Under the pieces are notes generated by a model. That model was not told the DNA's origin, ran no database searches, and worked only from the letters and a program-made list of their open reading frames with translations. DNA of 64,000 nt from Diploscapter coronatus. Its lineage: Eukaryota; Nematoda; Chromadorea; Rhabditida; Rhabditidae. Position 1 is the first letter of the stretch; every line of letters starts with the position of its first letter. The translations under genes were made by a program, and so were the position numbers. Location: assembly GCA_964036155.1 (NCBI GenBank), contig OZ038423.1, positions 62,945,249 through 63,009,248 on the forward strand, in the 5' to 3' direction. Shown one piece after another: positions 37,301-52,300 of this stretch.

Positions 37301-40300
37301 TTGTGGACACTGATATTTTGGGCGTATTTCTTATTCCAAACAGCAAGCAAAGCATCTGACACGAGCACGGTAATCAGGCATTCGACCGAGCGAACTTGCA
37401 CAGGAACATAGCCATGCACTTGAGGCTGAAAAACGAAGCGAGAGAATTGAACGAAAAATTGAAGCTGAAGAAGCTGCTGCTGACTGGGTCTGAAGGCGCC
37501 TGAATAGAGGAACGGGAAAGAATCCAGAGGGATTTGAACTGACGAAAGAGGCACGAAGAAAATACCGATGGAAGAATGACTGACTGACTAACTGGATGGT
37601 GAGAGGAAGGGGAATCTGAAGCTACCCACTGCAGAACTGCTTATTGGTGATGATCCAGAACTGAAGCGGGAGACTGCAATGTGTGAAGAGTGCTGTGGCT
37701 GAGTGGAAAGTGTCGAGTGCCCAAATCATATCCCGAGACAGAGTTAGTTCAAATGAAAATAAGAGCATAAGAAAAACAACTCAAAAATAGAACGAAATAT
37801 GAAGATAGCTGAAAATAAATAGAAGGAAATTAGAAATTGTAAGGACTAAATAAAAAAAAGGGAAAGATAGAGAAAATCTGACAGATCGAAAGGAAGAGAA
37901 AGCACTAGAAAGCTGATGATTCACACCAGGAATACACATTCAGAAAGGTAAGTTCATTCGATTGTGTGACTATATTCTAGTGGTATTACACTTCTTAACC
38001 TAGAGGATATTGCAGGATTTTTACACTATTTATTTACATTTTATAATATACTCTGAGTTTTTTTTCAAAATTACTGAATTCAATCAATCAAATGAACTCC
38101 CTTCTGCCATTTTAACCTATGCCCACACTCAGTCACCTCAGCACTCTATGTCACCCATCACTCAGCACACGCACTCATTCTTCTCCTCGTCGGTCTCACC
38201 CAGTCTTGTCGCCGTCATCGCTGTTGTTGTCGTTGTTGTCCGCATTGTCGTCTTCGCGAGAGTCCCTGTCGCTGTGCGTCTCGTGCTAGGCGTAGTCCTA
38301 GCAGTGCTGCTGCTTTTAGCAATAGGCTTCTTTGTGATTGGTGTAGTTAATTTAGCGGTTGTTGCCCGAGTAGTGCTTGTCTGGGTTGTAGGAGCAGCAA
38401 CAATGGGTCGCGGAGTGGATTGCGGCTTCCAAGCAGGACCGGTCGGCTCAGGCCCCAACACGGCCGCGTCTTCCCACACACTCCGCACATAATCTGGATT
38501 TTCTCGCATTGCAGTCTCCATACTGTCATAGGGCCGTGGCAGGACGGTGCTCACTGTTTGGTATGCGGGAGAAGAAGAAGAAGAGAGAGAAGAAATAGAA
38601 GTTGAAGTGAGAGAAGGCAAAGAAGCAGAGGAAATGAAAACAGGAGGTGTTAGCTGTGAGTTTGTATTGCTAGGGCTAGGGGCTGTGCTGGATGGGTGCT
38701 GCTGCTGCTGTTGCTGTTTGACGCCTTTGACTTGAGGCAAATAGACAACAACAGGGGATGGGTCGAGGAAGGGATCCATCGTCGACGTAGGCAGGGCTTC
38801 GTCGGAATTGTCGTACTCGTCTTCAAGCTCGTCCAGTTCAGCAGCTGCAGATGCAACATGCTTCAATCCACCTGCACGACCTGTATCTCGATCACGATCC
38901 AAGTTCATGTTATGGACGTGCATGTGCTTAAGGGGGTGGGGGAACTCACCTCCCGAGGAACGGACAGATGCAGTCACTGTTGTCGAGAGCACGGGGGACG
39001 CTGTCGTCGGAGGGAGGGTCGAAGCCGCTCGAGATATAGCTGATGGCAGCACAGGCGTGAAGAAACCTGAAATTTTCTAAATTACTGCGCCATTTTATGA
39101 ATACTAGAAAGTATCAGGTTTTTTCAAGGAAAATAAGTGAAGATCAGGGGTGTTATACATTTTGATCCTGAGAAGAATTAGGCCTTGGAATTCCTCTTCT
39201 GATTTGGCTCACAAAAATCAATAACCCGAATAGCCCCGATAAAGATGGCATGAAAAATCTTTCTCTTATTAAAAGATACATGCTCTTCATCGAAATATTC
39301 CATAATGCTTTGTTTCTTCTCATTCTTATACTGTTGTTAAAAATCATGTATTTAAAATTTTTCAGTATCATCTATCCTATAAGTTCATAAAACTCGGAAA
39401 TAAGAATAGTGTGAAATGGTTTCGGATTGTTAGATTGCTATGAATTAATGAAAATGTTTTGCTATAATAAATTTAGCAATTTAATTCTTTTAAATTTCTA
39501 CTAATTGATCCAGCTCCCAAACTACACCTTCAATTTATTCTCCTAACATAACCAAGCTGAATTTCTGCATCTTAGCGCTTCATCATAAAAGCTATGAGAA
39601 ATATGCAATTATTTCAACATTTCAGAAATCAGAAATTGCATATTTCTGGATGAGTTATTGTGAGAATAATGGTAAATATTCTCATTTATTTCATTTCTCG
39701 ATAATAAGCAAGTTTTAATTCAAACCGTCATGCTTGTCTTGTGTAATGTCATCATCATCTTCGTCATTAGTCGATTCGATATCATTCCTGGACAATTGTG
39801 GCAGAGGCAACACGAAACTCCTCTCGTGTTCGGCCTCGGCCTCTGTCGGAGTGAGTCTCTTCGGCTGTTGGATGTCATAATTGGAGGCGAATTTGGGCGG
39901 GGGAAGGGCAGCGTTCAGCCTGCATTTGGGGGACTGCCAGTCCATCAGACAGAGAATGGGCAGCACTGTGCTCGTCATCACAATCATCCATTTATACTAC
40001 AAATTGAGGGCGTGGCTTGCATACGATGAGTTATTCACGAGGAAAAAACAATGAAACTAACTAAATCGGGAGAAAGGATAAAGTTACATAGCAAAAAATG
40101 CCCGATCCAATATGTTGCAGGAGAAAACTTATGGATATGTAAGGGAAATCTAGGATTTTGCATAGTTTTAAGCAAAGTAAAGAATATACGACGGGTGAGA
40201 ACCTGAAAGGGAGAAAGAGAAGGGGGTTTCCGGTCTGAACTCAGGAAGAAGACAATTGAGGAGCAGCTGCTGAATGTGAAAGAATCGTAAGGATAGGAGA

Positions 40301-43300
40301 AATAAAGCACTCAAAGTAAGGGGACTCTGAAATTCTCCAGCCATTTTCAGTGTCAATCAAGAGAATTTCATCAATTGATGGACATAAAATTGGTCTGAGA
40401 AGACAATAAAAGAGATCGAGATGAGTTGAGGACTTTGGCATGGAGGGAAGAAGCACAATTCACGAATCTCAAATCCTCTTCCCAATAGAGCCTGCTTACT
40501 CACTGTAGCCCACTCTTTGCAGCAGTTTTTCAACTGTTTTGCTCATTTTCACTCCTTTGGGAAGTCCAAAACAACTTCAGAAATGCTCGTTAGGCATGAA
40601 AGACGAGGACAGAGGCAGTACTGAGAAATTGGAAGGAATTAGCCAAAACTACTATCGAGAAGTCGTAAAATAACAGCATGAAAAGTAGAAAAACGCGCGC
40701 ATGCGGCTATCGGGTTCATCTGATATTTCAGGATATAAGCTGGAAGAAAGGGAGGAGAAGAAATGGGGGATGGATGGAAGACAACTGACCAGAGGAAGAC
40801 AAGGCAGGCAAGGGGAGGGTTGCGAATCTGAAAATGCGCACAAGTCTCGAGGGATGATTTCGCGGATTTGCACAAAAAGGGGAGAGATATTCGTCATAAA
40901 GGGGGCTAGAAAGAGTAGGTCTGTAGCCAGTAGAACTGCATGAAGAGCTGATGTGAGTTGAGTTGACTTTTGGGCCATTCCCAGAGGATAACTTATTGAA
41001 GAAAAAGGAAGAGATGTTCTGAATTGATGCTAGAATTTAGAGTTCTTGATCACTGCACAGAAAGGGAAAATAAAAAGAAGATAGGGGCAAATGAAAATGG
41101 AAATGAGAAAGGAAGAAGAAAGACAGCTGACATAGGGGACAGGTGATAAAATGAACAGAGCGAGCAGAATGTCAGCAGGAAATCGCATAACTGCGAGAAA
41201 AGGCAAGAATTCTGCTGCAGGACAAAAAAGGCAGAGGAAGACAAGGGAAGAATGGAATGAACAGAAGAAACATGGCCCGTGGCCGGGTGGCTTGAGAAGA
41301 TAGAGGGAGGAATCCAGCAGATAGACAAGGAATACAAAGGATGGGATGGAGGAAGGCCGAGCCAAAGATGAAGCTGAAGGAGCTGGGAGGCAAGTGGGCC
41401 CTGGGGAGTGTCAAGCGAGGGACCAAACCATCGACTCAGATTCAGATTCGAGCGGTAACACTCACTAAAAATAGAGTAGACGAAAACTAACATGAATAAG
41501 TGGAATGATGAGCAGAGATGCTGTAGAAGATAAAAGCCTTTTTGGAAAGGAAAGGGGAAGGGATGGACACCGCGACAAAGCAGAAGGTAATTCGAGAAGC
41601 GGCTTGGGAATGGAAGGTTGGGGATTGAATTGACCAGAAAGCGGATGCAACAGAAGGGGAAGGACAAACGGGATTATTCCCGATATATGAAAGCCGCCGC
41701 ATTAGCGCGTTCACAAGAGATGAAGAAATGACCTTGTAAATGCTCCAGAGAGGAAGTGAAGTCAAGAAGTGAATCACAACGATTATTCATTCACTTGCTG
41801 CTGTACGTACTCTTTCGAAACGATTCATTATACAAGTAGTCCTATCTAACTCTTATTCGGTTATAAAATTCATCTTATTCTTGGTGAATAGAATCGGGTA
41901 AAATGAAAAAAAGAAGGATTACTTGTATTAATGGAGAAGAAGAATAATCAATTTCATTTCGAAATGTGAAATGTGCTAGTAAGCGGAAGCAGCAGTTCGA
42001 AAAGTAAGGCTTCATTTTGGAAGAGCAGAGCCTCTGTCTGACTGTTGCCTCTCAAGGATTTAGCTCTCGGCTCAATTCTTTCGGACTAGGCTCCGTCCAC
42101 TTGAATTCAGAATTCCGAGTTGCCGCCTGAGCAGTTTGCAAGGAATGCCGAGGGAAAGGAAGAAGTACAGCTTGGAAAAGCTATCCGAAAATGACTGCAC
42201 CTTCATTTCAAGGAGCATCCCAATGAATCCTCCTCTCTTGCCTTTGTCTTATATTAGCCTTGTTGCTATGCAGAACAAAGTTGATTGACAACAAAAGGCT
42301 ACTTCCTCCTCTACAAAGTCATAATTTCCCATAAGAATAAATTATCGAGGCACCAAAATATAAGCTAAAATATCTAGAGATTCGCGATTATCCATATTTG
42401 ATGAGACGAAATGAACAAGAAATCAGAGTGTCAGATTTAATCTCGGGAATGTCAAATTGCATGTTGTGTGGAGACATGCAACATTTGAAGAAATGAATTG
42501 CCTTCTGACGCGCAAAATTAGAGAAACAAAGAATTGAATAATTGTTGGAAGTGCAAAGATTCGACGGAATTTTAATGGATTAAAATTCCGAGTTGTACTG
42601 AGCAATGAGTGATATTACATAAAGAATGAAGTAGAGCTGCGAGAGAGACAGGTAAAGTGGAAGTACGCAGAAGTGCAGTATTGCCTTCTGCTTGAGTTCA
42701 CTCGACCTGTTCTGATGCAGATGCAGGCAGAATCTGTCCCTGTCTAATCTGTTGCTGTTAAATGTTGAATGTTGAATGTTGTGATGTAAGAGGGAGGTAA
42801 ATGATACAATCAAACAGATTGGCATGATGGTCAAAAATTGCGTGAAAATTAGTCATTTTCCCGTAGAAATCTATGGAAGGTAGAAATTAAAACGAATGAC
42901 AAGACACATTTTGAAACGACCATTATTTTGGTGAATAATCAGATCTAGGCAGACTCTCAGCCAAAATGAAAGATTTTAGGAGAGAGAGAGAGAGTCAGCG
43001 CAAAATTCTCCCATGAATAATTGATACGTAGGGAAGACAGTAACATGATTTTATGCAAACTTTTCGGCTTAGGGAATATACACCGAAGATCTGGCTTGAG
43101 CGCTGCTTAGAACTAAATCATTCTGGTAAAATCGAAGTTTTAATCAATTGATTAAATTTAGAAACAACACGTGTAGCTTCAAAAGGTTTGCATATTAATG
43201 CAAGGAAAGCTTCTCGACTTTTAAGAATAATCCAGATTTAGATGATAGAGATGCAAAGCCTCTTGCGTCTAGACTGGAGTAACCTTCCAAAGTACTTCTG

Positions 43301-46300
43301 CAGTCCTCTCTGCTCTTCTTCGATCCTACCTCTATTCCCTTCCCTCTTCATTTCCCCACTATTTCTGCAGCTTTCCCCAGTTTTAATATAGTGTTTCCTG
43401 TCAAGCTTCTTCTATTTTCTTCATTCGTTTCGAATAGAGCATCTCGAACTCGACTTCAGCCTTGCAGCAAGGAGCAGGAAAGGGTGTAACTATTAATAAT
43501 TGTGGTCTTCTTTCGATGATAGCCATGTTTCGAGTCCATCGACTTGTTTCTCATATAAATTTCATCTTCCCGAATGAATTATAATGAAAAATGCGGCACG
43601 CGCTCTGACGAATTCAGCTTGATTATTTTGTCGGAGAATTTTTAAAATTTCATGTTTTTAACTTGGATGTCAGAGAAAATTTTTCCGACTACCATGTTTT
43701 CACTATGCAATTATGAAGAGCAAAATAAAAAGGTTAAGAAAAAGCCAAATGGAACATTCATATTCCTGGTTCTATTGTTTTAACTGATGGCATTCTATTG
43801 TGTTAATCAATAATTTAGTGCTGCCTTCTGATTTTTAAATTAGATTAAAATGATCTGACAAAGTTACAAGAATTGGAATCTATTTAAACTCCGAATTTCA
43901 TAAATATTGTCAAACATATGCGTAAAGATGAATAATTATGCAGCAGAGAAACTATATTTCATATCAGGTGGAAACGAAATTATTGACCAACATAATATTT
44001 CAATATCATTTTCTTTTGCGATGAAATATGATATATCGGAAGTTTCTGCCAGCATTGAAAATGTCAGCCTGATATCACAGAGAAATTCCATTTAATTCTT
44101 CCAATCATTTTAATCCCAATATCGTTTTTTTTAATATTATAGTAAAATTTACTAACCTGAGCTGTCAGTGGATTCGATGTAGCAACTTTCCTGTTCTTCT
44201 ATCGACAAACAGCCCGGCCCAATCGACTCGATTAGAGCCTCGGAGGGATTCTGAAATCAGAAAATCATTAATTAAAAACACTCGTATCCTATAAGAGTGG
44301 AATATAATTATAGCGACACTTGTTAACTTTCTATGGGTTGAGTTTGAAAAGAAAAATCGATGTTTAATTAAATCTCATCATTATTCTAAGAAAATTGCTA
44401 TCCAAATAATATATTTGCGCCTTTTAGGAAATAGCGCAAAAGTCATGAAAATGAATTTGGAATATTTTAAACTGGTTCATCATGTAAAAATATCTTCAAT
44501 TTCAAGAAGAAAAGTATAATCTCTAGAATTCCACGAAAATGGAAATAAAGCTCATATTCTTATGAAAATTCTCGAGAAGTGGCTTGAAATAACAATTTGA
44601 AGGCAGCTGAATAACATGGAAAGGGATATGTATCCATGCGATTAGCAGAAAGATATGCGCTATTGCTTCGAGGATGGAATTGGAGAAAACGGCTCTGCAG
44701 GTGTCAGATTCAACAGCTGCAATGACTCGATTCTCCCAGACAGCCACGCAGCTACAACAGGACTTCTCCTGCGTCTGACTGCCACTTCCATTCCCCCTTC
44801 TTTGTCCTTCCTCTTCATCTTTCATTTTTTATATCTCTGCTTCTCCCATTCCTCCTTCTTTATCATTCTCTCTTCTAGGCACAAGGACTATTAGAGTCGA
44901 TTTGTTAGATTGCGTAGAAACGTGCTGAGAAGGGAAGGCGAGGAGAAGAGAATAAGGCAAATGAGAATAGAAATGAGAGGGGAAGGAAGGAAAGTGTGAG
45001 AAAGCAACTCTGCAATGAGGATAAGAAGTCGGCTGTCTGGAGGAAGCGAAAAGATTCGAAGGATAGAAGCACCAAAATTAGGAGAATAATAAAAGCAACA
45101 AAGAAGTTTGAGATTACTTTCTAGACGCATTTTGGAGATAACTTCACGCATGAAAAATCTTTGAAGTTCAATGACCAATGCTCAAATATGAAATACGCGC
45201 TAGATAGATTTAGCAATTCATGGGCTCATGATAAAATCAAATCAGTCAATATATCGTTTTCAAAATGTCAATTATTATTCTTCCGCATTGATGTAAATAC
45301 TACGAAAGTTTGAACAATTCTTGACAGAATGAAACCTTGTTCCAGTTTAAAAATTTCATCGAATCAAATATCTCCTTAATTTTCTACAAGTTGTTTTGAG
45401 AAAAAGGATGAATAAAACATCTATAATCGTATAGATTGCTCCAAACTTTGTGAGCCACTAGATGAAATTATCTGTGCGAGAAGCCTTAGAACAATGTATA
45501 ATATTTGAAATTGGTGGTTCATAGATTTATCATTGATTATACTAGATGAATTGGAAGATTATTGCCATTCAGTGTTATAACCTCCAGGTACACAAATGTG
45601 GAGCAGATCGGTTCAGCAGAAGGAAGTAAACGAAATATATTCAAGTCCAGCCTAGTTTTTTTCATGATTCAATATGCACGCAACTTGCGCAGAGGAATAT
45701 TGTATGTACTAAATTTTGGAAGCCTGGTAAATTTCAGTAGCTCAAATCACCTAGCGCTAATGAAGAGGAATTTTAGAAATTTTTTACACGCTTCCAAACT
45801 TGTCCTATACTGTATATGCAAATGATTTGAACAAAATCTAACAAGCTAATAAAAATGTCCAACCTCAATGAACTGTTCAGCCATGAAGTCGTCGTCCTTG
45901 GGTCTGTCCACAGGCCTGGCAATGTGACTCTGTTCCACTGGTCCTATGCTGTGCACGCGGTTCGAGCCTAAAAATGGACACAATTAGTTCGAACTCAACA
46001 ACTGCAGGCTGCAATTGCACCTGGGCTATATGAAATGCAATTATTGAAACTTATGATCGTACAAATTGAATGTAAAAATATGCACTTTCCGATTAAAACA
46101 ATGAAACAGATTAGAAGAGATTTCAAGTAGACTTGAGAATAGAGAAGCAGAGATAACCTAAGTGATGGATAAAAACAGAAGGAGGTAGGGAAATTCGATT
46201 TGGACTCGAATAATTGATTTACTCAGTGCAATGGGAAGCGAAAGGGGAAGCGTTCACCGATTCGTACATATTTTATCAGCAAAAGTAGAGCTAATCTGCA

Positions 46301-49300
46301 TATGGAAAATGAAATGTCTGACGCGGATTTTACTTTTGTCCAGGAATTTGCAAAAGCAATTTCAATTTCAGGAAAATTGCTATTCCTTGTGCTTCTATGC
46401 AGAATTGTCATTTCCTTTCTGAGTAATATTTGGGATATCTTCACCCAAGAAGTGGCAGGGGCATTTGTAGTCCCTGATAAACAAAACCATCAAAATTTAG
46501 GTTATTTGGACTAATTTTTAAAGAAAATAATGTGCAAGAATTTAAAGAATATCAACGATAATTGAACTGATACATTTTTGGAAGGAATATTGTATTGCAT
46601 AATTACGGATTGTTTTAGATTATGAAAAAATGAAAATCCCCACTGAGAATAAAAACGTTTATTCTTGTAGAATGATGCAGCTTGCATGACGATAGAAGAA
46701 TTGGAGGAAGATGAAAGGTCGATTTGGAACGAGTTACTAGAAAAAGCTGATGCAATTGCAGAAGAACTGAACTGAGCTAATCCAGAAATGCTTCGGCCGA
46801 GTGTGGAAATGTTAGAGATTCCGAAGAATCCATTGTGTAAACAGCTATCGAATCCCCTTTCTGAGCTGAAGCTAGGTCGAGAAATGAGTCCTCTCTTCTG
46901 TGTGTGGGGAGGCAACGATACTTTCCCCTATCCAGGAGAGAGACTCCCATCTCCATCCATTTATGCATTCCCGCATTATTTGAAATCTCAAATGAGAAAA
47001 TGAAAAATCATAGAATCATCGAGAAAAGAGGCAGGACTCCATTAAGCCGACCAGAATATATGCCCTCGGGCAGTTACTCAATCTACGATACTTTAAAATG
47101 GAGCAAAGAAACTCGCAAAATGAGAAGTAAGAGATCAAAATGAGCCAAGAGACAGTAGAGAAGAGTCAGGCACCTAGCCACTAGACTATTCGAGGAGGTT
47201 GCAAAGATTGGAATGAATGAGAAAGTTGCAGATTGACTGAGTGATTTCATGGAGATGGAGATTTTCAACAGGAATGTAATGAATACGACAAACGAGCAGA
47301 GCTATCCAATGTAGAGAATGAAGTAAACAGATGAAAGATCGAAGCGGATTGAGGATTCACTCAAAAACACATCTCAGAATACAAAATGGGCAATGATAGG
47401 CAACACACAGATAAATAGGTGAACTCGCACATAAATTACATATTCAGACATACACAGCTAAATCTGAATCCGATGATAGAAGTACATACAAGGGAAAGGT
47501 TAACGAGATTGAACTAGGAAGCTGGAAATAGAATAGAGCGATAAAGGGATTACACTGAAAATGGCCGATATTTTTAGAGATGTTGAATAACTCAGAAAAA
47601 AATCGAACTTGAGGAAGATAACTCCAACCAAAACTCACTTCTATGAATATTTGATATCGCATGTTAAATCAAAATTTGAAAAGAAATCATAACGATCCTT
47701 CATGTCTGCGCTTTAGAAAAGGCCTTGAAATCTTTCAAAACTTCTAAATCGAAGCAGTATTGCACAACTTTTGTGTTCGATTGTGAGCGCGCCCAACGGA
47801 GCAACGAGAATCAAAAAATTCAATGCATTTTTGAAACAACATGACACTGGACAGCAGGGCTGCAAGAGAAGGCAGACAGGGAGGGGAATGGACAGAAATG
47901 GACACTAGTCCAAGGCTAGTGCCTTAATTCCATATTCTAAAATAAATTATCCCAACAAGGTCTATACCACTTACTCATTATCATAGATAGATTTGCCATA
48001 AAATGTTGCAGGTATGAGACTGAAAGAGCTTAGGTATTGCAACAGGAAGAAATGGATGATAGTCACAGGACACGAAATCGAGAAGAGCAGAGGAAAAGGG
48101 GAAGAAGATGGCACGAAATGGACGAGGAATTCCGAGAATTACTGATACAATCGTCAGAAATTCACAGCCAAGCTGCTTGAATACTGAAAATCTCGACTAA
48201 ATCCTAACTTCCTGTCAATTTCAGTGAAAAATGAAAAAGAGCACCAAAATGTAGATTCGGGAAAGAACCGAGGGATTAGAAGAATGGACCCAAACGTTCG
48301 GGCGAATCTGGAAGGAAGAAGAGAAAAATAAACAAGTAATCCTGGGTGATTAGAAAAGCTGCTGTCAGATGGAGGAGAGATGCCTTTGCAAAACTCAGAC
48401 GTTCTCTCATATTTGGCTCTTTGGAAATTTCAAAACAAAGATAAATATCACATAAAATATGATAAACTTTAAAATAAAAATGATGTATCAGACATACCTA
48501 ATACTGAACTCTAAATCATGCTAGTATGAGAAAAGAGTTAGAACAAAAGAAAAAAACCTCATAGTTTCGTTCTATAGTCGATGACAAATCTCAAAATGAA
48601 TTCTCAATCTTGAATTTCAACGTGAGCAAAAATAAAAACTCAACTCATGATAGCAAAGAAAATAAGAGTAAAATTCCCATAACTAAGTCGGCGTAGTTTC
48701 TCAATAGCAATTAGCGCGTAGGAAATCGGGTTGAGAATGATGAATGTGAATGCAAACAAGTTAAGGTATGGCTATTTTCACGTTGCTACGCTAAACTAAA
48801 TGCTAAATGCAGGAATGAAGAGAGGGAGGGGAATGGGAAACGAACAGAGACAAGAGGAAGTCAACCGAAAATCAACTGATCAGAATGAGAGAAGCGAGAG
48901 AGGAAGAAATATGCATGGATACAAGGGGGTGGTGAAGAAGAGAATAAAACTGAAGAGGGCTAGGAGTACAACGATGTAAGGAATGCAGGAATGAAGAAAG
49001 TAGGCAGAAGGACCTTCCTAATGGAATATAGCACAAGATGCGAGGAGAAGCAATGCAGAGGTACATCTATAAAGGAAGAGAGCCAATCCAGTCCAATAGA
49101 AGATAGAATGGGATAGATTACTCCACCTCCTCTATTACAAACTCGTCTCCTGTCTTCACAAATTGACCCAATTTCTCATTCATTTCACTGACAATGAGCC
49201 AATAGACAACAGGCAAATTGCATCTCCTCGGCAGGGCAAATAGAGGAAGACTTGGAAGATTTCAAATTTCAAAACGAAGATATTCGAATAGTCATTTCAT

Positions 49301-52300
49301 AGTTTTTTACAAGGTGGCGGAGCTTGGGAACTCTAAGGGAGGGTGTGCGTTGTCCAAGAAAACCTTTGTTGGACAATGCTACGGACTCAACTCTAAGTAT
49401 ACGATCTATTTTATCTATTGGAACATTCCGTAGCAAACGTGATGAGCGAAAGATATGAGAAGCCGGTTGGTTGCAGCCTAAGAAATATTAATGTTGCTAC
49501 TTCCGTTTGCTGATTTCGAAGTCAATGTATTCACTCTTCACTCGCAGTCAATTCGAACTTGCTTCCAGTCATCTTCCTCCCTTTCCTTCTACACTCTCAG
49601 ACTCAGTTGCTGGGATGCTAAAACGCGACTCATTTGCATATTTGATGGCCGCGTTTAGAAGCAAAATGGATGCAAATAGAACGAGGCAAAAGAGGATAAG
49701 GAAATGTAAGCAGGAAGACAGGACAGCAGAGGTGGACAAGCTTAGAGTTGAAGAGTGAGGGAGGACGACTCTGCACACCCACACTGGAGAGGCTGCAAGC
49801 TGGAATGAACCAGAGAGGAGCATTCGCAACTAGCCTAGTATTTCGGCTAAATCCATGAGAAGATAAAGGTAAATGAGCAATTCAGGCATTATTCCAACTG
49901 CTAAATTTCAAGGTGTATCGGTCAAACATTGCCACTGAATGACTCGACTAAGCTCTCATTTCTTTCTGGAAGTTTCACGAGTTCAAACCATTTTTCGTAT
50001 GCAGAGTTGAAAATCGAGCAGAGGTCTAAACGCGTTTAGAGAAGTAAAACGAAAATGAAAAACTGAAGAGAGAAAGGAAAGGAGAAGGGAATAAAAAGAG
50101 CGAATAGGAATAGATAAAGAGACGAATTGTGGAAAGCAGGAGTATGACTGAAAGACGGGAAGGGTGAATGAATGTGGAAATGCGCGAAAAAGGAAGCAGT
50201 AGGAAAGTTGCCAAAAGAGGAGGAGATTTTGAAAGAAAGGGGCAAAGGAGTAGCCGATTTGGCTGAAACAAAGGCCTGAACAGGCCTGGGCCTGTGGTTG
50301 GTTGCGAAGGACAAACGTTCAACTTAAACGGCCCCGGGAAGAACTGCAATTCAACGATTCAATGCAAACTGCGAATGCGGAATTCCCCGAGCATATTTAC
50401 GAGAGCCCTAGAACGAATTGAAAACTCACTGCTTTCTGCAGAGGGGGGAGGGCTGATTAAGAAAGTCACAAGAATTTTCGAATTGAAAGTATAGAAAATG
50501 AGTGGAGACTAGGCCTGAGAAACGCAGAAAAATATATAGCAACCAGCGCAAACTTAAGGAATAGGTAAATGCAAATTGAAATGTTGAAAAATGGCAGGGT
50601 TTGCGTGAAGTCGAGAAAATCTCGATAAGCATGAATATTTGAATCAGTAAATGGAATATTGGAATATGAATGAGTTTTAAAAAATGATAGGTCAAAATAG
50701 AAATTCCTAGACAAAAAACTTGAAGCATGAATTGTCGAGGTCGAAGTTCTAACTTCAAAGTCACGATGTGGTGAATGGCTCAAAGAAACAATAAGCAAAA
50801 TTAGTGAAGAAAGAAGCAATCAATTTACTGAATGAGTGAATATTCACGCGCACAATCATCGTGCAGAGTGGCTAAATTACAGATTGCCTCGGCGGCTCTC
50901 CTCCTTCAATCTGCCTTCCTGCCTTCACAGCCAATATCTCATTCAATCCATCTCCATTCGCCCATTCTCCCCTCTATCCTCTATTTTCTTCCCCTCCCCT
51001 CTCCGTATTCTCCAAATCGGATGCATTTTTCTCACGACCTTTCCATCCAAAAATGATGATGTTTGAAATGACTCGAAGAGCTAAACGTCAATGCCTTAAA
51101 AATGCTATGAAAATCCTTCAAAGTTTGAATGTCAAAGATATAAGATTTCTAGAAAATGTTAATTTGCAAGAAAAAATGATGTAGAGATCCTGAATTGCCC
51201 TTCCGCTAGTAGCAATTTAGATATCTAATCACAGTGTGCGGCAGCAGGAACAGATTAATGCAAACCAATAGTCAATTGCAGGTTAAACGAGCTCCTATTA
51301 GCAGCAGTGAGAACGAGCAAATATGAAAAAAGATAAAATAAAGAAAAAAACTAAAATTAAACAAAATCTATAAGAATACCTTGATTGTACAGGTCGATGA
51401 GCATGATGCCATTGAAATTGAGTCCGGAAATAGAACCGATAAAAGGATCGTAGAGGGAAGTCGATCGTTTTATTCTGAAAACGTCATTTTCTCGAAATGA
51501 AAATCAATTTGTGTAATTCCTACCTCTGATCCTTCTCCAAATGCCTCGTTGTGGTTGCTGCTCCGATAATCAGTCTCCACTGCATATTCAGTAAAACCAA
51601 TTCACCTGTATCTGAAATGGAGTATTTTTCCTCTCTAAGATTCAGACACTAATACTTTTAGGTCGATATCGCAATGCGGGCTTCTTGTCGATTTGCAAAG
51701 TCACATTCGTTTCGTCGCGGAAAAGTCTTAAACATCACTCAATAATTTGGAAATTGGGGTTATTTGTTGCTTCATTGTTTCGTAGTCCATAGTTAAGGGT
51801 ATAGAGAAATGTAGGAGGAAATCTTTTCCCATACTATTTCGTAGGCGACGAAGAAACGAAGCAACAAATTACCCAGATTGTCCAATAATTTGACTAAAAT
51901 AATAGAAAAGGATACTTTATGATATGCTTCTCTCCATCAGCAATCTGCTCGTTGGAAGTGATCGAGTGCGTCCTGCTGCCCAAGTTGAATCGCATATTCA
52001 GAAGGCCTTTCTCCTGAACAGAAATCAAATTTAAAATAATAAAAATCTGGCATTTTGTAGCTGACAGTATTTTATCCAGCAACACAGTATTTCTTCCGGA
52101 AAATTAAGAGACATTTTATCATTTGATAAAAAAAAAATAGTCAATTACAAGCTGTTTAAAAGTCGTTTTGTAGAGTTCATCAGCAATTCACTGTCGTCAT
52201 ATGCAATTGTGAGCAAATATTATAGTTAAGAAATCGATCAAATGAGGAAAAGTCCACATCAAATGAACATAGTGATTTGCTGATAATTTAAAAAATAGTA

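Noticed and set aside
37168..37554. 128-codon minus-strand frame in the neurexin stalk intron
   Set aside because: No phase-compatible acceptor and donor pair was found and the peptide resembles nothing known; likely compositional.
38010..38492. 160-codon plus-strand frame rich in Val/Ala
   Set aside because: It is the complement of the Thr-rich neurexin stalk (ACN codons read backwards as Val/Ala/Gly).
41050..41667. 205-codon minus-strand frame, hydrophobic and Ser/Phe/Pro-rich
   Set aside because: It lies in a plus-strand purine-rich intron; the composition explains the absence of stops, and there is no homology, splice fit or ordered domain.
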